A stretch of DNA of 64,000 nucleotides, from the NCBI GenBank assembly GCA_963971285.1, contig OZ020260.1, forward strand, positions 13,798,798 through 13,862,797. Reading direction: 5' to 3'. The DNA is from Astropecten irregularis (Eukaryota; Echinodermata; Asteroidea; Paxillosida; Astropectinidae). The notes under the pieces are model-generated. The model made no database searches. It saw only the letters and a list, made by a program, of their open reading frames with translations, and was not told the DNA's origin. Numbering within the stretch: position 1 is the first letter of the stretch; each line of letters opens with the position of its first letter. Shown piece after piece: positions 46,482-58,954 of this stretch. A program made the position numbers and the translations under genes.

Positions 46482-46494
46482 GGGTCAAAGGTCA
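46482..46494 (+). promoter_or_regulatory. DR1-type nuclear-receptor half-site pair in the RPS5 promoter
   Basis: GGGTCAAAGGTCA is a perfect direct repeat with one-base spacing, the known HNF4/RXR/COUP-TF type. It lies about 35 bases upstream of the proposed TOP start. Function is inference; chance matches occur. Confidence 0.35.
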
Positions 46495-47232
46495 ACATCA
46501 TTGACTCTAGTCTTGTTACATGTCGTCAGTTGGCACTGGGCAATACAACAACTGTCAGGAAATCGGTTTTAGAATCAATTCCATTATCAATCAGTACACA
46601 ATAACGAAATTAAACGACAATATTCCAAATCTAAATGCTTTGTAATAAACAATTCATTGATAAAAACAAATGAGAACATAAATCTTACAATTTTGTCCCA
46701 GGCATGAAGTCCGGTAACCGCATACGAACTGTGTTTTCTTTACAGTCACCGCAAAGGGAACCAGCCTATTTTTTAACCTGCATGAAACTCTATTGAAAAC
46801 TGCACAGTAGTCTCAGTCACATGTGAATGAGTGTTGATGAGGTGGATCTTTACTTCTTTTGACCGTGTTTTGTAAACAAGTCTGTCTGTAAAGGAGATCA
46901 ACTGTTTAATTACCTGGCCATGAGAATCTGGATCATACAGTGGTTAATCGTCATGGAATAGACCACGTAAGTTTTCAATTCAAATTACCTTTTATTACCT
47001 ATGTTTGAACTAACGTGATTAGTCCTGAACCTTTCCGTGGACTTGTTTACTGTTTTTGAGTGTGTACAGGCGTATACGGTGTGCATGCAGTGCAGTACTA
47101 CAGTGTAAGCCCAGTACCAGTGACCACTGCCATTACTTAGTAGTATTACTGTTTACCAGTGTTAACAACAGTGACTGGCCTGTATACAAGTTTTACCATA
47201 GTTTACCAGCCGTTCACAGTTTAGACTTTAGT

Positions 47233-47318
47233 TTAGTTGCGATGATCGTAACCCTTGCCTTGGTCTGACATGGGGAGTGGGACCTAACCATGTCAGACCA
47301 AGGGTTAAGATCAGCGCT
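47233..47318. repeat. Hairpin related to 40423-40478
   Basis: GCGATGATCGTAACCC on the left and GGGTTAAGATCAGCGC on the right, inner TTGGTCTGACATGG / CCATGTCAGACCAA, spacer of about 20 bases. Shares the GATGATCGTAACCC and GGTCTGACATG words with 40423-40478. Confidence 0.75.
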
Positions 47319-47790
47319 ACTTTTCACAGTTGTGCTAGTCGCTCTGCACAGGTAAATCACAGGCATTCCTGCCTCCATGTTTCATTTAGGTAGGCCCTAA
47401 CGTTAGTTGTGATTGTAAAAATATTGGAACCACCCCCCCTGTATTTTCATCAATCATATAGAAAAGAAAGAAAAAATATTTGAAATAATTTCTCAAATGT
47501 CTCAAATTTTTATTTTGGGAAGAATTATCCCAGAAATCCGCTTGGTGTTGCTTGTGAATTTATGATATAAAACCTGTAATAATACAAGAAACATGAGGTA
47601 TACCTGGACTGTACATGTATAAAGGTAATGTTTGCCAGAACCAGCATCTTGTATGGCAATTAGTTTTTATGGATGCATGTACATGTACACATAGTGTAAT
47701 CGTACATTTATATACATGTACATTAATACTGCATTGTAAAGTTTTAGCTTGCATGAATGCAGGAAGTAGGCCCTATAGGCTTAGTCCCTG

Positions 47791-48059
47791 CAGGGCTCGA
47801 AATATCCACTAGACCTTGGACCGAGTCTAGTGATTTCTAGTGTTGGTCTAGTAAAGTGTGTACCGCACTAGTCTGGCTGTCTTGTGGTTTTGTTTTCCTT
47901 GCACAATTGAAATGGTGCATATTTTAACCAATTATGGTTTTCCTACATACATGGTATACATGAATGCCACAAGGCTAGTGAAAAAAGTTCAGGTCTAGTA
48001 AAATGCTTCAATTACTAGACCAGCTGTCCAGTGCTTTTTTTCTCGAAATTCGTGCCCTG
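47791..48059. mobile_element. Palindromic MITE with CAGGGCTCGAAAT ends
   Basis: CAGGGCTCGAAATATCCACT ... TCTCGAAATTCGTGCCCTG; several TCTAGTGATTTCTAG-like inner symmetries. Confidence 0.7.
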
Positions 48060-48100
48060 CCCTATAAACTGTACAACATGCGTTGACTTAACATGCTTCT

Positions 48101-48462
48101 GTACAGTACAGGATTGGTAACATACCCAAACAGAAATGTTCACAGATTTACCTATAACTTTCATGGTATGGAGATGGTGATAGTAGAAACATACCGTTAA
48201 AATATTTCCGCTTGAAATGGTGTATTTATCCAGAAATTATTAAAACAACGACCGGAAATCTTTTTGATCTTTTAAAAGATCAAAAATAAAAGAGAAAAGA
48301 CTTAAGAAATACTGTGACTGTTTTTCACAGTTTTCTCAAAAAGTGGGCACTGTATGGGACTGAAATTTTCACAGATGACTGTTACTGTATTTGTTGTGAT
48401 ATTTGTGCCCATGAATCTGTATTTCTTTGATAAAAACCAAAGTATAATACTACATGTACCTT
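48101..48462. mobile_element. Family C MITE
   Basis: GTACAGTACAGGATTGGTAA ... TACATGTACCTT, then TA; full length. Confidence 0.8.
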
Positions 48463-49073
48463 TAATACACTTAAAGGCTTAGCAATCACACCCTTACATC
48501 CTCATGAATTATTCCTAAATGACTTTAATGTACAGTATATGACGATTGACCCTTGGAATATTAATTGTTCATAATTTAATGAACTACTGTATCCAGTATG
48601 CAGTCCTGCCATTGTGTTTCTCTCTTGGGAATTGTCAATTGACAGCTTCTTGTCTAAAAATACCAGAGTGATTTTAATACCGTAGGTGTCGTCAGTTCGG
48701 ACTGAGTTTGACCCTTCTAGTCCATTGGTTTAGAGGGTATCTCTAGACACTTGGGCAACCATAAAAAAAGATGATTAAATCAGGTAATGTGTCCACAAAA
48801 ATGAACGAGCAGGAATAAATTTCTTTCTTTCTTTTCTAATTTATGGATTTGATGCATTCTGTAGACATCGTGTACATGTGTCACAATGTACATTTTCGTG
48901 TACATACTGTATGCACAATACATACATGTACATGTGTACAATACATGATGTATGCACGCTATACACTACACATAGACACATACAATTTTTATTTTATTTT
49001 ATCTTTTGATCATGAAAATGATTCAGTGTTTTTTTTTTTTGTATTTTGTAAAAGTGACACTGCATAAGACTTC

Positions 49074-49193
49074 GGGCCTGTTTGTTTAACGCAAAGGATC
49101 CGATATTTAGTGATCCACCTCCTATGCAGGGTACGCTAAAATGGGATTCGGATCCGCAATTTTCGTGATCCTGTGCATTAAACAAACAGGCCC
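49074..49193. mobile_element. Family E palindromic MITE, minimal 120 bp
   Basis: Perfect 16-base ends GGGCCTGTTTGTTTAA / TTAAACAAACAGGCCC; inner GGATCCGA...TCGGATCC symmetry. Confidence 0.85.
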
Positions 49194-49554
49194 TAGATTA
49201 AAAATGTTGTTGCTGTTTTGCTCAAAAACAGAAACAATATGTACAACATATATTTACTGTATTAGGCCTATATGTTTAAATGTTATTTCAAACAAATTAA
49301 GCTCAGTGAATGAGGAGCTGAACCAAGTGATGTTATGTAACTTTTCTCGAGTTAGTCGAGTCCCTTGAATTTTGCATACAATTTCAGTTGAAAATTGTCA
49401 TGAATTGTCATTGTTGGGATTATCAGATGTTATAAAACTAGTAACCTTGACAACACCTGGAGGTATGCACACGCATCGTGCGTCTTTTGGTGTTATTGCA
49501 GGCCTGTATTGAAAATTCATGCAGTATTAGTTATTATTATATTATTATATTATA

Positions 49555-49960
49555 CATTGTACATGTACTGTATTATTATATTTGCACGGAACAATAGAAC
49601 TTTGTCATTTAACATGCCACATACATACGTGTACAAAAACTGTACATGATCTACATCGTGTACGTACATGTACATTACGTGTACATTACATTATGTGCAG
49701 CTGAGCCTGACTCAAATATTGACAAACTCTTGTTTCAGTTTACAATTTCAATTAGTTTTTATTTGTATATAAAGCAACATACATGTACATGTATACATGT
49801 ATGTACAGTACATCAGTTCACTTCCTGCGTTCAAGTGCACTCTGTAAAATTAACTTGTTCCAGTTTAGAAATGAGTGTTGACCGAGACCAAAGTCATTTT
49901 GTACAGGGTGTACACACGTACACACTTGATGTTCACGTATGTACACAGTCTAGTCAGGAC
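49555..49960. repeat. Cluster of TACATGTA motifs
   Basis: TACATGTAC/GTACATGTA words recur in short runs, more densely here than elsewhere in the window, though they are scattered throughout it. Confidence 0.6.
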
Positions 49961-50331
49961 AGTATCAACATATAGTAAGTTTTCCAGCTTTTGAGAATGT
50001 TATAAGTCCTGTATTTGTGTTTGTTTGCTAAAGTTCCCCAGCACCCAAACATTGCCCTTGTAAAAAGTGAAGTCAAAGGCTACACTGTACATCATCGGAG
50101 CATTAGGGTCTTCCTTTAATAGAGAAAGGGAACTGATGACTTCGCATTAATGTTAGCCTCTGGTGAATAGAAAATAGCTATATAGGCCTACTAGAGGAAA
50201 ATTGGAATACATGTACCTGTGTGTGGGCTGAACCAATCAAATCATGTTTATGCTCCGACCTAGTCCTCATGATATCCATGACGTTGGTCCAAAATGTAAG
50301 TAAAGGGTCCATGCCTAAGACTGAACATCGG

Positions 50332-50576
50332 TGGCCAATTTCATGGAGCTGCAAAGCAAAAAATTTGTTTAGCACAAAAATGGCTTGCCCAATAAAAGAA
50401 ACCACGGTTAAAAATTCCATTTGATATTCATGGTCAGCGAACAACAGCCAAAGAACAATTACAAGTGATACACAGCACATGGAAATTTGGTTGTTTCACG
50501 TTATCCTGTTTTTATGAAGACAGAAATTTCATGGTTAGCAAATTTTTGTGCTTAGCAGGGCCGTGAAATTGGCCCA
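50332..50576. mobile_element. Palindromic MITE, family A1
   Basis: GTGGCCAATTTCATGGAGCT ... CCGTGAAATTGGCCCA; A1 core. Confidence 0.85.
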
Positions 50577-51803
50577 TGATATCCATGACGTGGGTATAAA
50601 ATGTTAGTAAAGGGCCTGGGACTGAACATCGGGTTTTCATATAATTAGATAAATCATGTGCACGATTCCTCCGAGTGTTTTAATTGCTTGTTTGATCCAT
50701 AATTGATGTAATGTGAGTTCAGGATGCAACCCTCCCTGCTTGACTATTCATTACGGAATCCCTTAGAAAAACAAAAAGTGTGGCGCAGATCGGAGCAGCG
50801 CGCCGTCAATTAGTTTAAGGTTTCTGCCCGGTTGGTTGTAGTACGCTCATCTGCAGCTGTGCTTCATGGGAATGGATATGACAATTATGCAATTTTCTGC
50901 CCAGTAACGAAGAAAATTGGTGTGATCACGGTGTGTACGATGCACGCATGCATATTAGTAGGCTGTAACTCCTGGCTTCCTATGATGTACTGTCGTGTGT
51001 GCACAACATATGGACCTCGTGATATTTTTGTTTTTGATAACTCTGAATGTTATACTACTACTACGTCAACAAAATCCTCTCATCCTTCCATTACAAACCC
51101 TTGCTCAACAAAACTTTGACGACAAAAGGTTTTTAGACCACAAGATTTCAAAATAAACTAGTTTGCAGCATTTAAAATAAAAAAAATTTGAACAAATGTA
51201 GTTCGGACGATACCAGACTTTTTCGATCCTCACAGTTTTTTTCAATGGAAATGCAATGAATTACGATGAATACAGGCCAGGCTGTGAACAGTAGGTTTTG
51301 TGCTTTACTGGTCCTTATTGTTATACGAAGACATTGAAACTGCATTTTGTTAAAAGTGTACTGCTAATAACATAACAAGTACCAGTACAATAACAAGAAA
51401 TATTCCTCATGCCAAATACATTGTAAATCTAAAAATTCTAATTAATATTGCAAAATTACACCTTGAAATGGGCAAAACCGAGGCCCTTATAATTGTAACG
51501 CTTTGAAAGCAATTTACTGCCTCTTCACGCACTACAGAAAATTTTCCAATAATCCAAAGTCCATGCTTTGTGTTTCGAATATGATTAGTAGGCCGACAAG
51601 GGTATTTCGGTTAATATCAGCGGACTACTGTAATTGAGCCCCTGCCTTGGACTTTGTTAAGGGCCATCCACTTGCCATATGGAATGACCATTGAAACACG
51701 GTGAACAGGTAGGATGGATGGTGCTAAAATGCTCATAATGTTGATGGTTGTGGCTTGCCATGTTCAGAAGTTCAGTAGTGGGTGTCTAAGGGGAAGGGGG
51801 GCG

Positions 51804-52051
51804 GGGGTTATGAAATGGAGGCTCAGGCTCAGGCTCTGGCTCCGGCTCCGGCTCTGGCTCTGGCTCCATTTCGTGAATCCATTCTAAAATAACGGGTATC
51901 AAAATGGAGGCGTTTGGCTACAGTTTGGAAGTAGATTCTCTGGTTTGAAAAGGAAAACAGAGCTTCAGCTTCAAAGAAGAACCACAACCTATATTTTCAG
52001 CATGGATGATAGAGACGAAGCTGGAGCCTGAGCCTCCGTTTCGTAAACCCC
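51804..52051. mobile_element. Family B element
   Basis: GGGTTATGAAATGGAGGCTC ... GAGCCTCCGTTTCGTAAACC, hexamer tract GGCTCC/GGCTCT on the left, conserved core. Confidence 0.8.
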
Positions 52052-52433
52052 TCAGTACACTGAAATTTGATCAGAAGTACTACACTCAAGTGTACTGTAC
52101 TGTACAACTGTACCATATAGCGCATACCATGCAGAACTGTACGCAGTTGGCATTGAATATAATCACAGTCAAGTTGGGACCGGCTTCGAGGAGTTTAAAT
52201 GAATATTCACTGTCAGTGGCCACACACAGCTCCCGGCTATTTTTCCTTTTTGCACGGATCGTGGACAACCGAGATCTAAATGAAGATTGGCTGTTTTCTC
52301 CTCGAAGCAGGTCTTATTTGTTGGGACGATCGTGATTTAAAGCGGAAGACCGCAAATCTCAAAGATTTGTACTTTGGTGACGCGACCAGGAAAACAGAGA
52401 AAAAATACAGGACTGCATTTATCATCAGAGCAC

Positions 52434-52663
52434 TGGGGCAAATTTCATAGAGCTGCTTAGCACAAAAATTTGCTAAGCATTACATTTCTGTCAATAATAA
52501 AAACAGGGGTAACAATTAAATTTCCATGTGCTGTGTATCACTTGTGATTGTTCTTTGGCTGTTGTTTACTGACCATGAATATCAAATGGAATTTTCAATG
52601 GTGGTTTGTTTTATTGGGCTAAGCAATTTTTTTGTGCGAAGCAGCTCTATGAAATTGGCCCAA
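52434..52663 (-). mobile_element. Palindromic MITE, family A1 (reverse)
   Basis: TGGGGCAAATTTCATAGAGC ... CTATGAAATTGGCCCA; core reversed as at 18128. Confidence 0.85.
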
Positions 52664-53037
52664 GGTTTGCAATTACTAGTAAAAGCACAGGTAATGGAGA
52701 TGAGATGTGTCCATGGCCGTTAGTTCTGAGCAAGTTTACCATAAGTGGCATTGGCATGATAAAAACTTGTATGTACATATACACATGTGCAATCGATATG
52801 TACTGTAATGCCAGTGAAACTACATGTATTTCACTCACAGCATGTAAATGGCACAATAGCTTATTATCCGACTTTACAATTACAGTATCATTTGTATGCA
52901 TTTAGTGCTATCCTAATGAGGATAATGGTGTATTATCGCTCAGTAAGGCTAATACTATCTGCTTTCTCCTACTGAAGATTTGTATCTTTTTAAAAGTCAC
53001 GCTGGAGTTGAAATCTCTTGTAATGTATTGAGGAGCC

Positions 53038-53193
53038 CAGGGCTGGATATCACCAAACACTATAGGCCCTATTTAATCTTGAGTTGTCAGTATCACCATA
53101 GCGATTTGTATTGTGACATCACATAAGTTGCTTAGCAATTAGGATTAATTCACACTTAAGATTAGTCTTAGTGCTTCGTGATATCGGTTCCTG
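53038..53193. mobile_element. Family I element
   Basis: CAGGGCTGGATATCACCAAA ... CTTCGTGATATCGGTTCCTG; core GATTTGTATTGTGACATCAC shared with 55865-56032. Confidence 0.65.
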
Positions 53194-55252
53194 CATTCAT
53201 AAACTGATTACAGTCTATTAGATGATTCTGTGCAATTTTGTGCATGGTTAGGTCATGGAGGTAGAAAACTAGTTCTAGACCTTGTTTGTTTGACGCAATA
53301 TGGCTGGACACAATTTGCATATCTTCTTTTTTTAAATTGATATTTAAGTAGTCTTGATTATGAAGTGGTAAACTGGACTAAGAACAGAGATAGTTTTTAG
53401 CTCCAGCGCTAAGTACTTAAAGTGGTATTTACAGTGTATTATCAGTACGCACATAAAGTTTATGAGGGGGAGTTTACAGGCCTCCTCTGTCATTAATTTA
53501 CAATGTGATTACACAATTGACTGGTTTCATGGTGTCAAAAACCGCTTAGTGTTTGTGCTGAGGTAGGGGCTTAATGTACTGCTAATTTTCTGCTCATTTA
53601 GGAAGATGTAGGCCGGCCTACTTTCTATCCAAAGTATGGTTCACACAAAAATATGGATTTATTATATGTAGGCCAACATCACTGGACCGAAAAGACTGGA
53701 CTCTAATGACTGTATTTAATGTTGAAATGGTAAACATATTTAGCACTGCATAGTCCTTTGTTGCCTGTTTAAATTCATAGCCAATTTAATTATATACATC
53801 TCATTTGCATATATAATACAAATATTAATGAAGCTGGTTTGGATGGGGGATGCGTGGCGTGGCTAATAGCCTCATACATTATTCTTGACCAGCTGCGACT
53901 GCTATAATCAAATCAAAACATTTGTAGAGTACACAGTTAAATTGTCATTAACGGACGGATCTGTTTGTTTTAGTGCTTGTACATGTATGTCTTATTGAAA
54001 GTGAATACCTGTACATGTAATTTTATTAGGGCCCCTACAAAGTACAGATGCTTAGGCTATAAAAATAAGAATGAACACTTTTGTCTTTTGAAATTGAAAA
54101 TAAAAGCACAGATAGTATCAATGATGCTTGTTGTTTTAACAGGATTATCATCCCGTCAGTGTGTTTCCCTTTGTACTTGATTAATAACAGAGACACTTGT
54201 CATTTTTTCCCCTGTCTTCATTAGGACAGGCCTGAGTGCTTGTTCGTTAGGCCTTTGGCTGTCCGGCCTTAAACAGGTCAGTTAGGAGACTGCATTGTCT
54301 TTTTGCATTGATTAACGTCATGCATCCCGCACTTCAGGCTCGGTATAATAATAAATACCGCTCTGTAATCCTCAACGGGTTTCATTTCATTCATTGGCTG
54401 CCGTATGGTGACTGTACAGTAGGTAATTGGCAAGTGGCGGCTATAGGGCGTACATTACACGTGTATGTGCATGGACAGATCGACCCAAGTGGAGTTCACA
54501 ATTTAATTTCTCTTTTTAATCCCATCTATGTGTATGTTTGGCAGGTGATGTGCTTTGGGCAGGTGGAATGTCACGGAGATGCGGACAGTGTGTGTGGGTA
54601 GTGATGCGGGGTTTGGCTCGGCAGTGGTACATTAGTCGGGATAGATGAGTACTGTACGTCCTCGCGGACCATGCTGCTAGGAGTATGGCTCGTCCCTGGT
54701 CCATACTGAATGCTTACATCAGGATGGTAAGTTATAGTAAATAGTCTCATTATTGGGCCCCAGCATAATACCAGTGCCATCCTATCCCTATGTGAATGGG
54801 TTCGCTAGGCCGTCAAATCGTTTTGTCTGCCCCTTTTTTGCATGAAACAGCTAGTGTGGAAAACTTTTCATAACGAAGGACGTACATTGTGCCCGATTGT
54901 GTCGGTTAATCCCAAAGCCCTGGGTGTGTGCAGTTTGCATAGTCCTGCTATTGTGGTAGTGATTGGGTCAGATTTAAGATTTTTGCTGCTAGCTACACCC
55001 ACTAGTAGTGTACATCATAGAAAGTCAGTACATCATAGGGTTTTGTTGTTGACTAGTGTTATGCTTAGGAAGCAGTTGGCAGTAGTGGTTGGCCTAGCAC
55101 AAAAGTGTCTTTCACGGTTTGTAACGGTAACGTAACGGTTGCTCAAGTTGGGAAGCATATTGGTCAAGATGCCTAGCAAGTGGACGGCAACTCGGCAAAT
55201 CCACAATAACAACTTCAGACAAGTTGGAATGCTTGTAAGTACATGTACATTA

Positions 55253-55345
55253 GGAGGGTCTGATGTTTCAAATTTATAGCAGGATCTTTCTCAAAGGCTT
55301 TCTCAAAGTCTGGTTGCAAAACTGACTTGTTAAAGGCTAAAAACC
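55253..55345 (+). repeat. Family D fragment
   Basis: TTAGGAGGGTCTGATGTTTC ... AGCAGGATCTTTCTCAAAGG; right half only, with a short internal duplication of CTTTCTCAAAG. Confidence 0.55.
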
Positions 55346-55864
55346 TCAGTGACAACCTGTTTTGTTGAGACATGTACATGTATAGTGCATGTAGTTCAGT
55401 AGAACATTCGCCAACTGGATACGTTGAAATGTCAAAATTTGAGACTGGCCTAGCTGAGAGAGTGCTCAGCATGATGCAGGGAACGGCAGGATGGGTCTCA
55501 TAATCAGCTCAGCTCCATCCCCGCTTCATGTACATGTATGTCCTAGGCCTAAGGATTCACCTGTGCTAATAAAACCTCTTATGTAACTCTTCCACCTGTA
55601 AACATTCGGCTGTAATTAAAACGGATGTGGGTTGGCATGGTTTGAGGCTTGTCTGGTTGTACAGGTATGGACATCTGAAACACTCTATCTGACGGTTGGT
55701 GTGTGGCCATGTGTACAGTACTTGTAATCAAGGTAGACTAGATCAAATCAGAATGTGTTTTATTACACTCACCAATGATCCCCCTTCAATCCCTTTTGCA
55801 GGATTCAGTGTGATCGCAATTTTATGGATCAGACATAGATTTAAATAAAACACCACATATTGTA

Positions 55865-56032
55865 CCAGGGATGGATTTAACAAAATACTAGGATAAATTT
55901 AACTTTGGGCCGTCAATACATGTACATGTATAACCATCTACTGATTTGTATTGTGACATCACACTTTGCTTTGAAATTGAGATCGATTCACATTTGATAA
56001 AAATCTTAGTGCTTTGTGAAATTGACTCCCAG
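55865..56032. mobile_element. Family I element
   Basis: CAGGGATGGATTTAACAAAA ... GCTTTGTGAAATTGACTCCCAG-like end; same core as 53038. Confidence 0.6.
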
Positions 56033-56344
56033 GGTTGTGAGTCTTTTTAAGACTGTTTCAGGATGTTCTTGTACCCACCAAAAGCCGGAATTCATTAAAC
56101 TAAAGATGAATTTGATGTCAGCACGAAGGCAGATTATGTAAACTAAACTTAATTTGATTTCATCTTGCAGACTTATCAGGCTTGGCTCTTTACTCGATTG
56201 TTCCATCTTCCATGTTACTTGCCTTTACAAAGAAAGGCATTGTGCATTCTGTGGTGCACACTGGAAAAGCAAGATTCTATAGTATAGATGCCATTGATTA
56301 CGGCTCTCATACCAGATACAAATAGCCTTAGTGATTCACTGTTT

Positions 56345-56446
56345 ATAGAGATCCTGCTAGGATTGAAATGTCAGGCTCTCCTAACTCTGAACATTATTCA
56401 TGCCGTTACTCTTGACTGTGAGCAGTTTGCAGCAGTTTTATTACTG
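56345..56446 (-). repeat. Family D repeat copy
   Basis: GAGATCCTGCTAGGATTGAA, CAGGCTCTCCTAACTC and GAGCAGTTTGCAGCAGTTTT. Confidence 0.65.
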
Positions 56447-57079
56447 TGATTTTTCAGGCGCCTACAACAAACTAGCACACCTCAATGCTTTTCACAGACA
56501 GATTCCTGCGTTGAATTTCTCGGGGTGGTACAATCGTGACGTCTCGATTTCAGCTGTTTGCACCAGTAAATCGCATTTTCCAAAGAAAAGCTTCCCGCTG
56601 CGTTGGCCCTCAGCGAGACGCAAGAAGTGCTGTGATCTTTCTCTCTCACTAGGCCGACTCTAAGGAAGCACCTGCCTGAAATAGAGAGAGAGAAAGAGGG
56701 AGTAGAGTAAAGGCCTTCAAGTCAAATGAACACGGTAGGAAGAAAGCCGAAGCTTAACGTGGGCTTAGCCCACGAGTAATTCCAATGTCGGGGCCGGGAA
56801 CGGAAACGAGCGCAGGAGAGAAGAAGACGAGCAAAAATCAATTACAGAGAGACTCGCCGCCGGTACAGGAAACTGTTTGCTGAGATCATGAAGCCCAAAT
56901 CATTTGGTGGAGCGAGGCCGAAATGTGATGTGTGCAGTTGTGTACATACACCAAATGCAATTATCTAATTACGTGTCTGCTGTGGACATAGTGATGCATC
57001 CCTCATCATTATGGTGTATTTTACTGGCAAAATATTTGGACCTCTGCACCTGTAATTGAACACTCTCAGTATTTCAATT

Positions 57080-58045
57080 TGTAAACTGCTGCAAACTGCT
57101 CATCAGCCAAAATAATGACTGAAATTAACAAAATGCTTGGAGTTAGGGGGCCTGACGCATTTCAATCCTAGCAGGATCTTTATCATATATTTCAACATTT
57201 TGTATTTGATTTGGCCTTTAAATTAAATCTCTCTTTCAATGATTTTGAAATGAAGTTGTTCATGTTGCCCTATTTACTAAAAAAAAAAAGAAGTCTAAAA
57301 TTTACTCAATGTAAATTATTACTTTTATGCAAAGACATGGTTGCCCTGTACAAGAATGTTGAAGAAATGTCATGTACTGTGCATAGTGTACACGTTTTCT
57401 CTAAAAATGGGATCAATTTTCTTTGGCGTCTTCACTGACAAAAACATGTCGATGATCCTCAGACATAAAAGCCAGGAAGTCTGTGGGTTGGAAGGACACC
57501 TGTTCATTAGTCTGTTCACTAATTGCATAGGGAGATAATTAGTCTTGTAATTATACTGCTTAAATATTGTCATGTACATTTAGCCTCCCAAAACCTAGAC
57601 TAACATTCATCATGTATTCAAGCACAGTACAAGTACCGTCATAAATTACTGCAAACGGCTCATTAACCAAAATAATGCCATGAAAAGGCTTGGAGTTTGG
57701 AGGGCCTGACGTTTTGATCCTAGCAGGATTTGTCTCAAAGTGTTACAGTAATAAGGCCTGATGTTTTGATCCTCTATACAAGTAATAAACTGCTGTGAAC
57801 TGCTCATCAGCCAAAGTAATGACCTGAAATACATAAAGCTTAAGAGTTAATTAGGAGGGCCTGACGTTTTGATCCTAGCAGGATCTGTCTCAAACTGTTA
57901 AAGGCCTGACATTTTTATCCTTTCATTACTTAGTAATAAACTGCTGCAAACGGCTCATCAACCAAAATAATGACCTGAAATACATAAAGCTTAGAGTTAA
58001 TTAGGAGGGCCTGACGTTTCGTTCCTAGCAGGATCTTTCTCAAAG
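57080..58045 (+). repeat. Cluster of four family D repeats, same orientation
   Basis: Copies at about 57080-57183, 57640-57740, 57776-57898 and 57925-58045, each about 100-120 bases. Landmarks: AATAAACTGCTGCAAACTGC, ATAATGACCTGAAATACATA, GGAGGGCCTGACGTTTTGAT and the small palindrome GATCCTAGCAGGATC. Spaced irregularly, so local duplications rather than a regular array. Confidence 0.8.
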
Positions 58046-58346
58046 GCTTACATGAAACATGTTAAAAGCCTAATATTTCAGTTACTTGCAGAACAAAGAT
58101 GACATCAGGTACAAATGTACCAATAATAAGACCTTTTGGTATACGTATCACAGGCATGTAACTTTTCCTTGGATCAGCTGATTTCCTCCTTTTTCAATTC
58201 ACTCTTATGCCATTGAAAAGTGAAAAACACTGTACAACGTATGGTAAAAATTGGAGTTTCCTCTTTTTTTGGAAAGTCCAAGTTGCATGCCTGGTATCAA
58301 ATTTACTCTGACTCTTACTCCAGAATGTTTACCGTGTATTTTTCAG

Positions 58347-58475
58347 GGTCGGTACAATGTGAGGGTGAAGGCACTGGTAGTGCTGTGGCTGATGTTCTTC
58401 ACTGCTGCCTGGATGATGTACTTCAGCTACGGAGGTCCAGAGATATGCAGGGGAGAGTACACCAGGGCATTTATC
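58347..58475 (+). CDS. Single exon with one membrane segment, gene not recognised
   Basis: Acceptor tttttcag before 58347 and donor gtgagt at 58476; 129 bases, phase 0 at both ends, no stop. Encodes GRYNVRVKALVVLWLMFFTA, then AWMMYFSYGGPEICRGEYTR and AFI. Basic residues before a roughly 20-residue hydrophobic helix (ALVVLWLMFFTAAWMMYFSY), then a polar loop, suggest the start of a membrane protein domain. I do not recognise the family. Partner exons were not found in the window. Exon-like codon use, good splice sites and lack of repeat similarity support it as real. Confidence 0.6.
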
Positions 58476-58488
58476 GTGAGTATTCTAT

Positions 58489-58954
58489 CAGGAATTTTGC
58501 TAAGCATAGGAACTTTGCTAAGCACAACTTTGCTTGACATACTGTAGGAATTTTGCTAAGCTTAGGAACCTTGCTAAGCCAGGAATTTTGCTAAGCACAA
58601 GAACTTTGCAAAGCAGAGGAACTTTACTTGGCATAGGAACTTTGCTAAGCACAGGAACTTTGCTTGGCATAGGAACTTTGCTTTGCAAGGGAACTTTGCT
58701 AAGCACAGGAACTTAGGTAGACACAGGAACTTTGCTAGGTACAGGAACATTGCTAGGCATAGGAACTTTGCTAGGCATAGGATCTGTGCTAAGCTCAGGA
58801 ACATTGCTGAGCGCATGAACTTTCCAAAGTACAGGACGTTTCCTAAGCACAGGAACTTTGCCTGCCATAGGAACTTTGCTAAGCATAGGAACTTTGCTTG
58901 GCTTAAGAACTTAGCTAGGGACAGGAACTTTGCTAAACACAGGAACTTTCTGCT
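58489..58954. repeat. Imperfect tandem AGGAACTTTGCTAAGCAC array
   Basis: About 27 units of 16-18 bases starting 13 bases after the exon donor at 58476. Every frame stays open for long stretches and gives false leucine/lysine-rich peptides. Confidence 0.9.

Larger units (their letters stand above)
46448..58346. other. Gene-poor repeat-rich region
   Basis: Both strands were read; no exon that I can support. Elements are listed separately. Nothing can be supported in 46500-47230, 47330-47790, 48470-49070, 50600-51800, 52670-53035, 53200-55250 and 56450-57080. Confidence 0.5.

Noticed and set aside
54308-54601. 97-residue frame MINVMHPALQARYNN...
   Set aside because: No recognisable motif or convincing splice sites, no codon pattern; likely chance.
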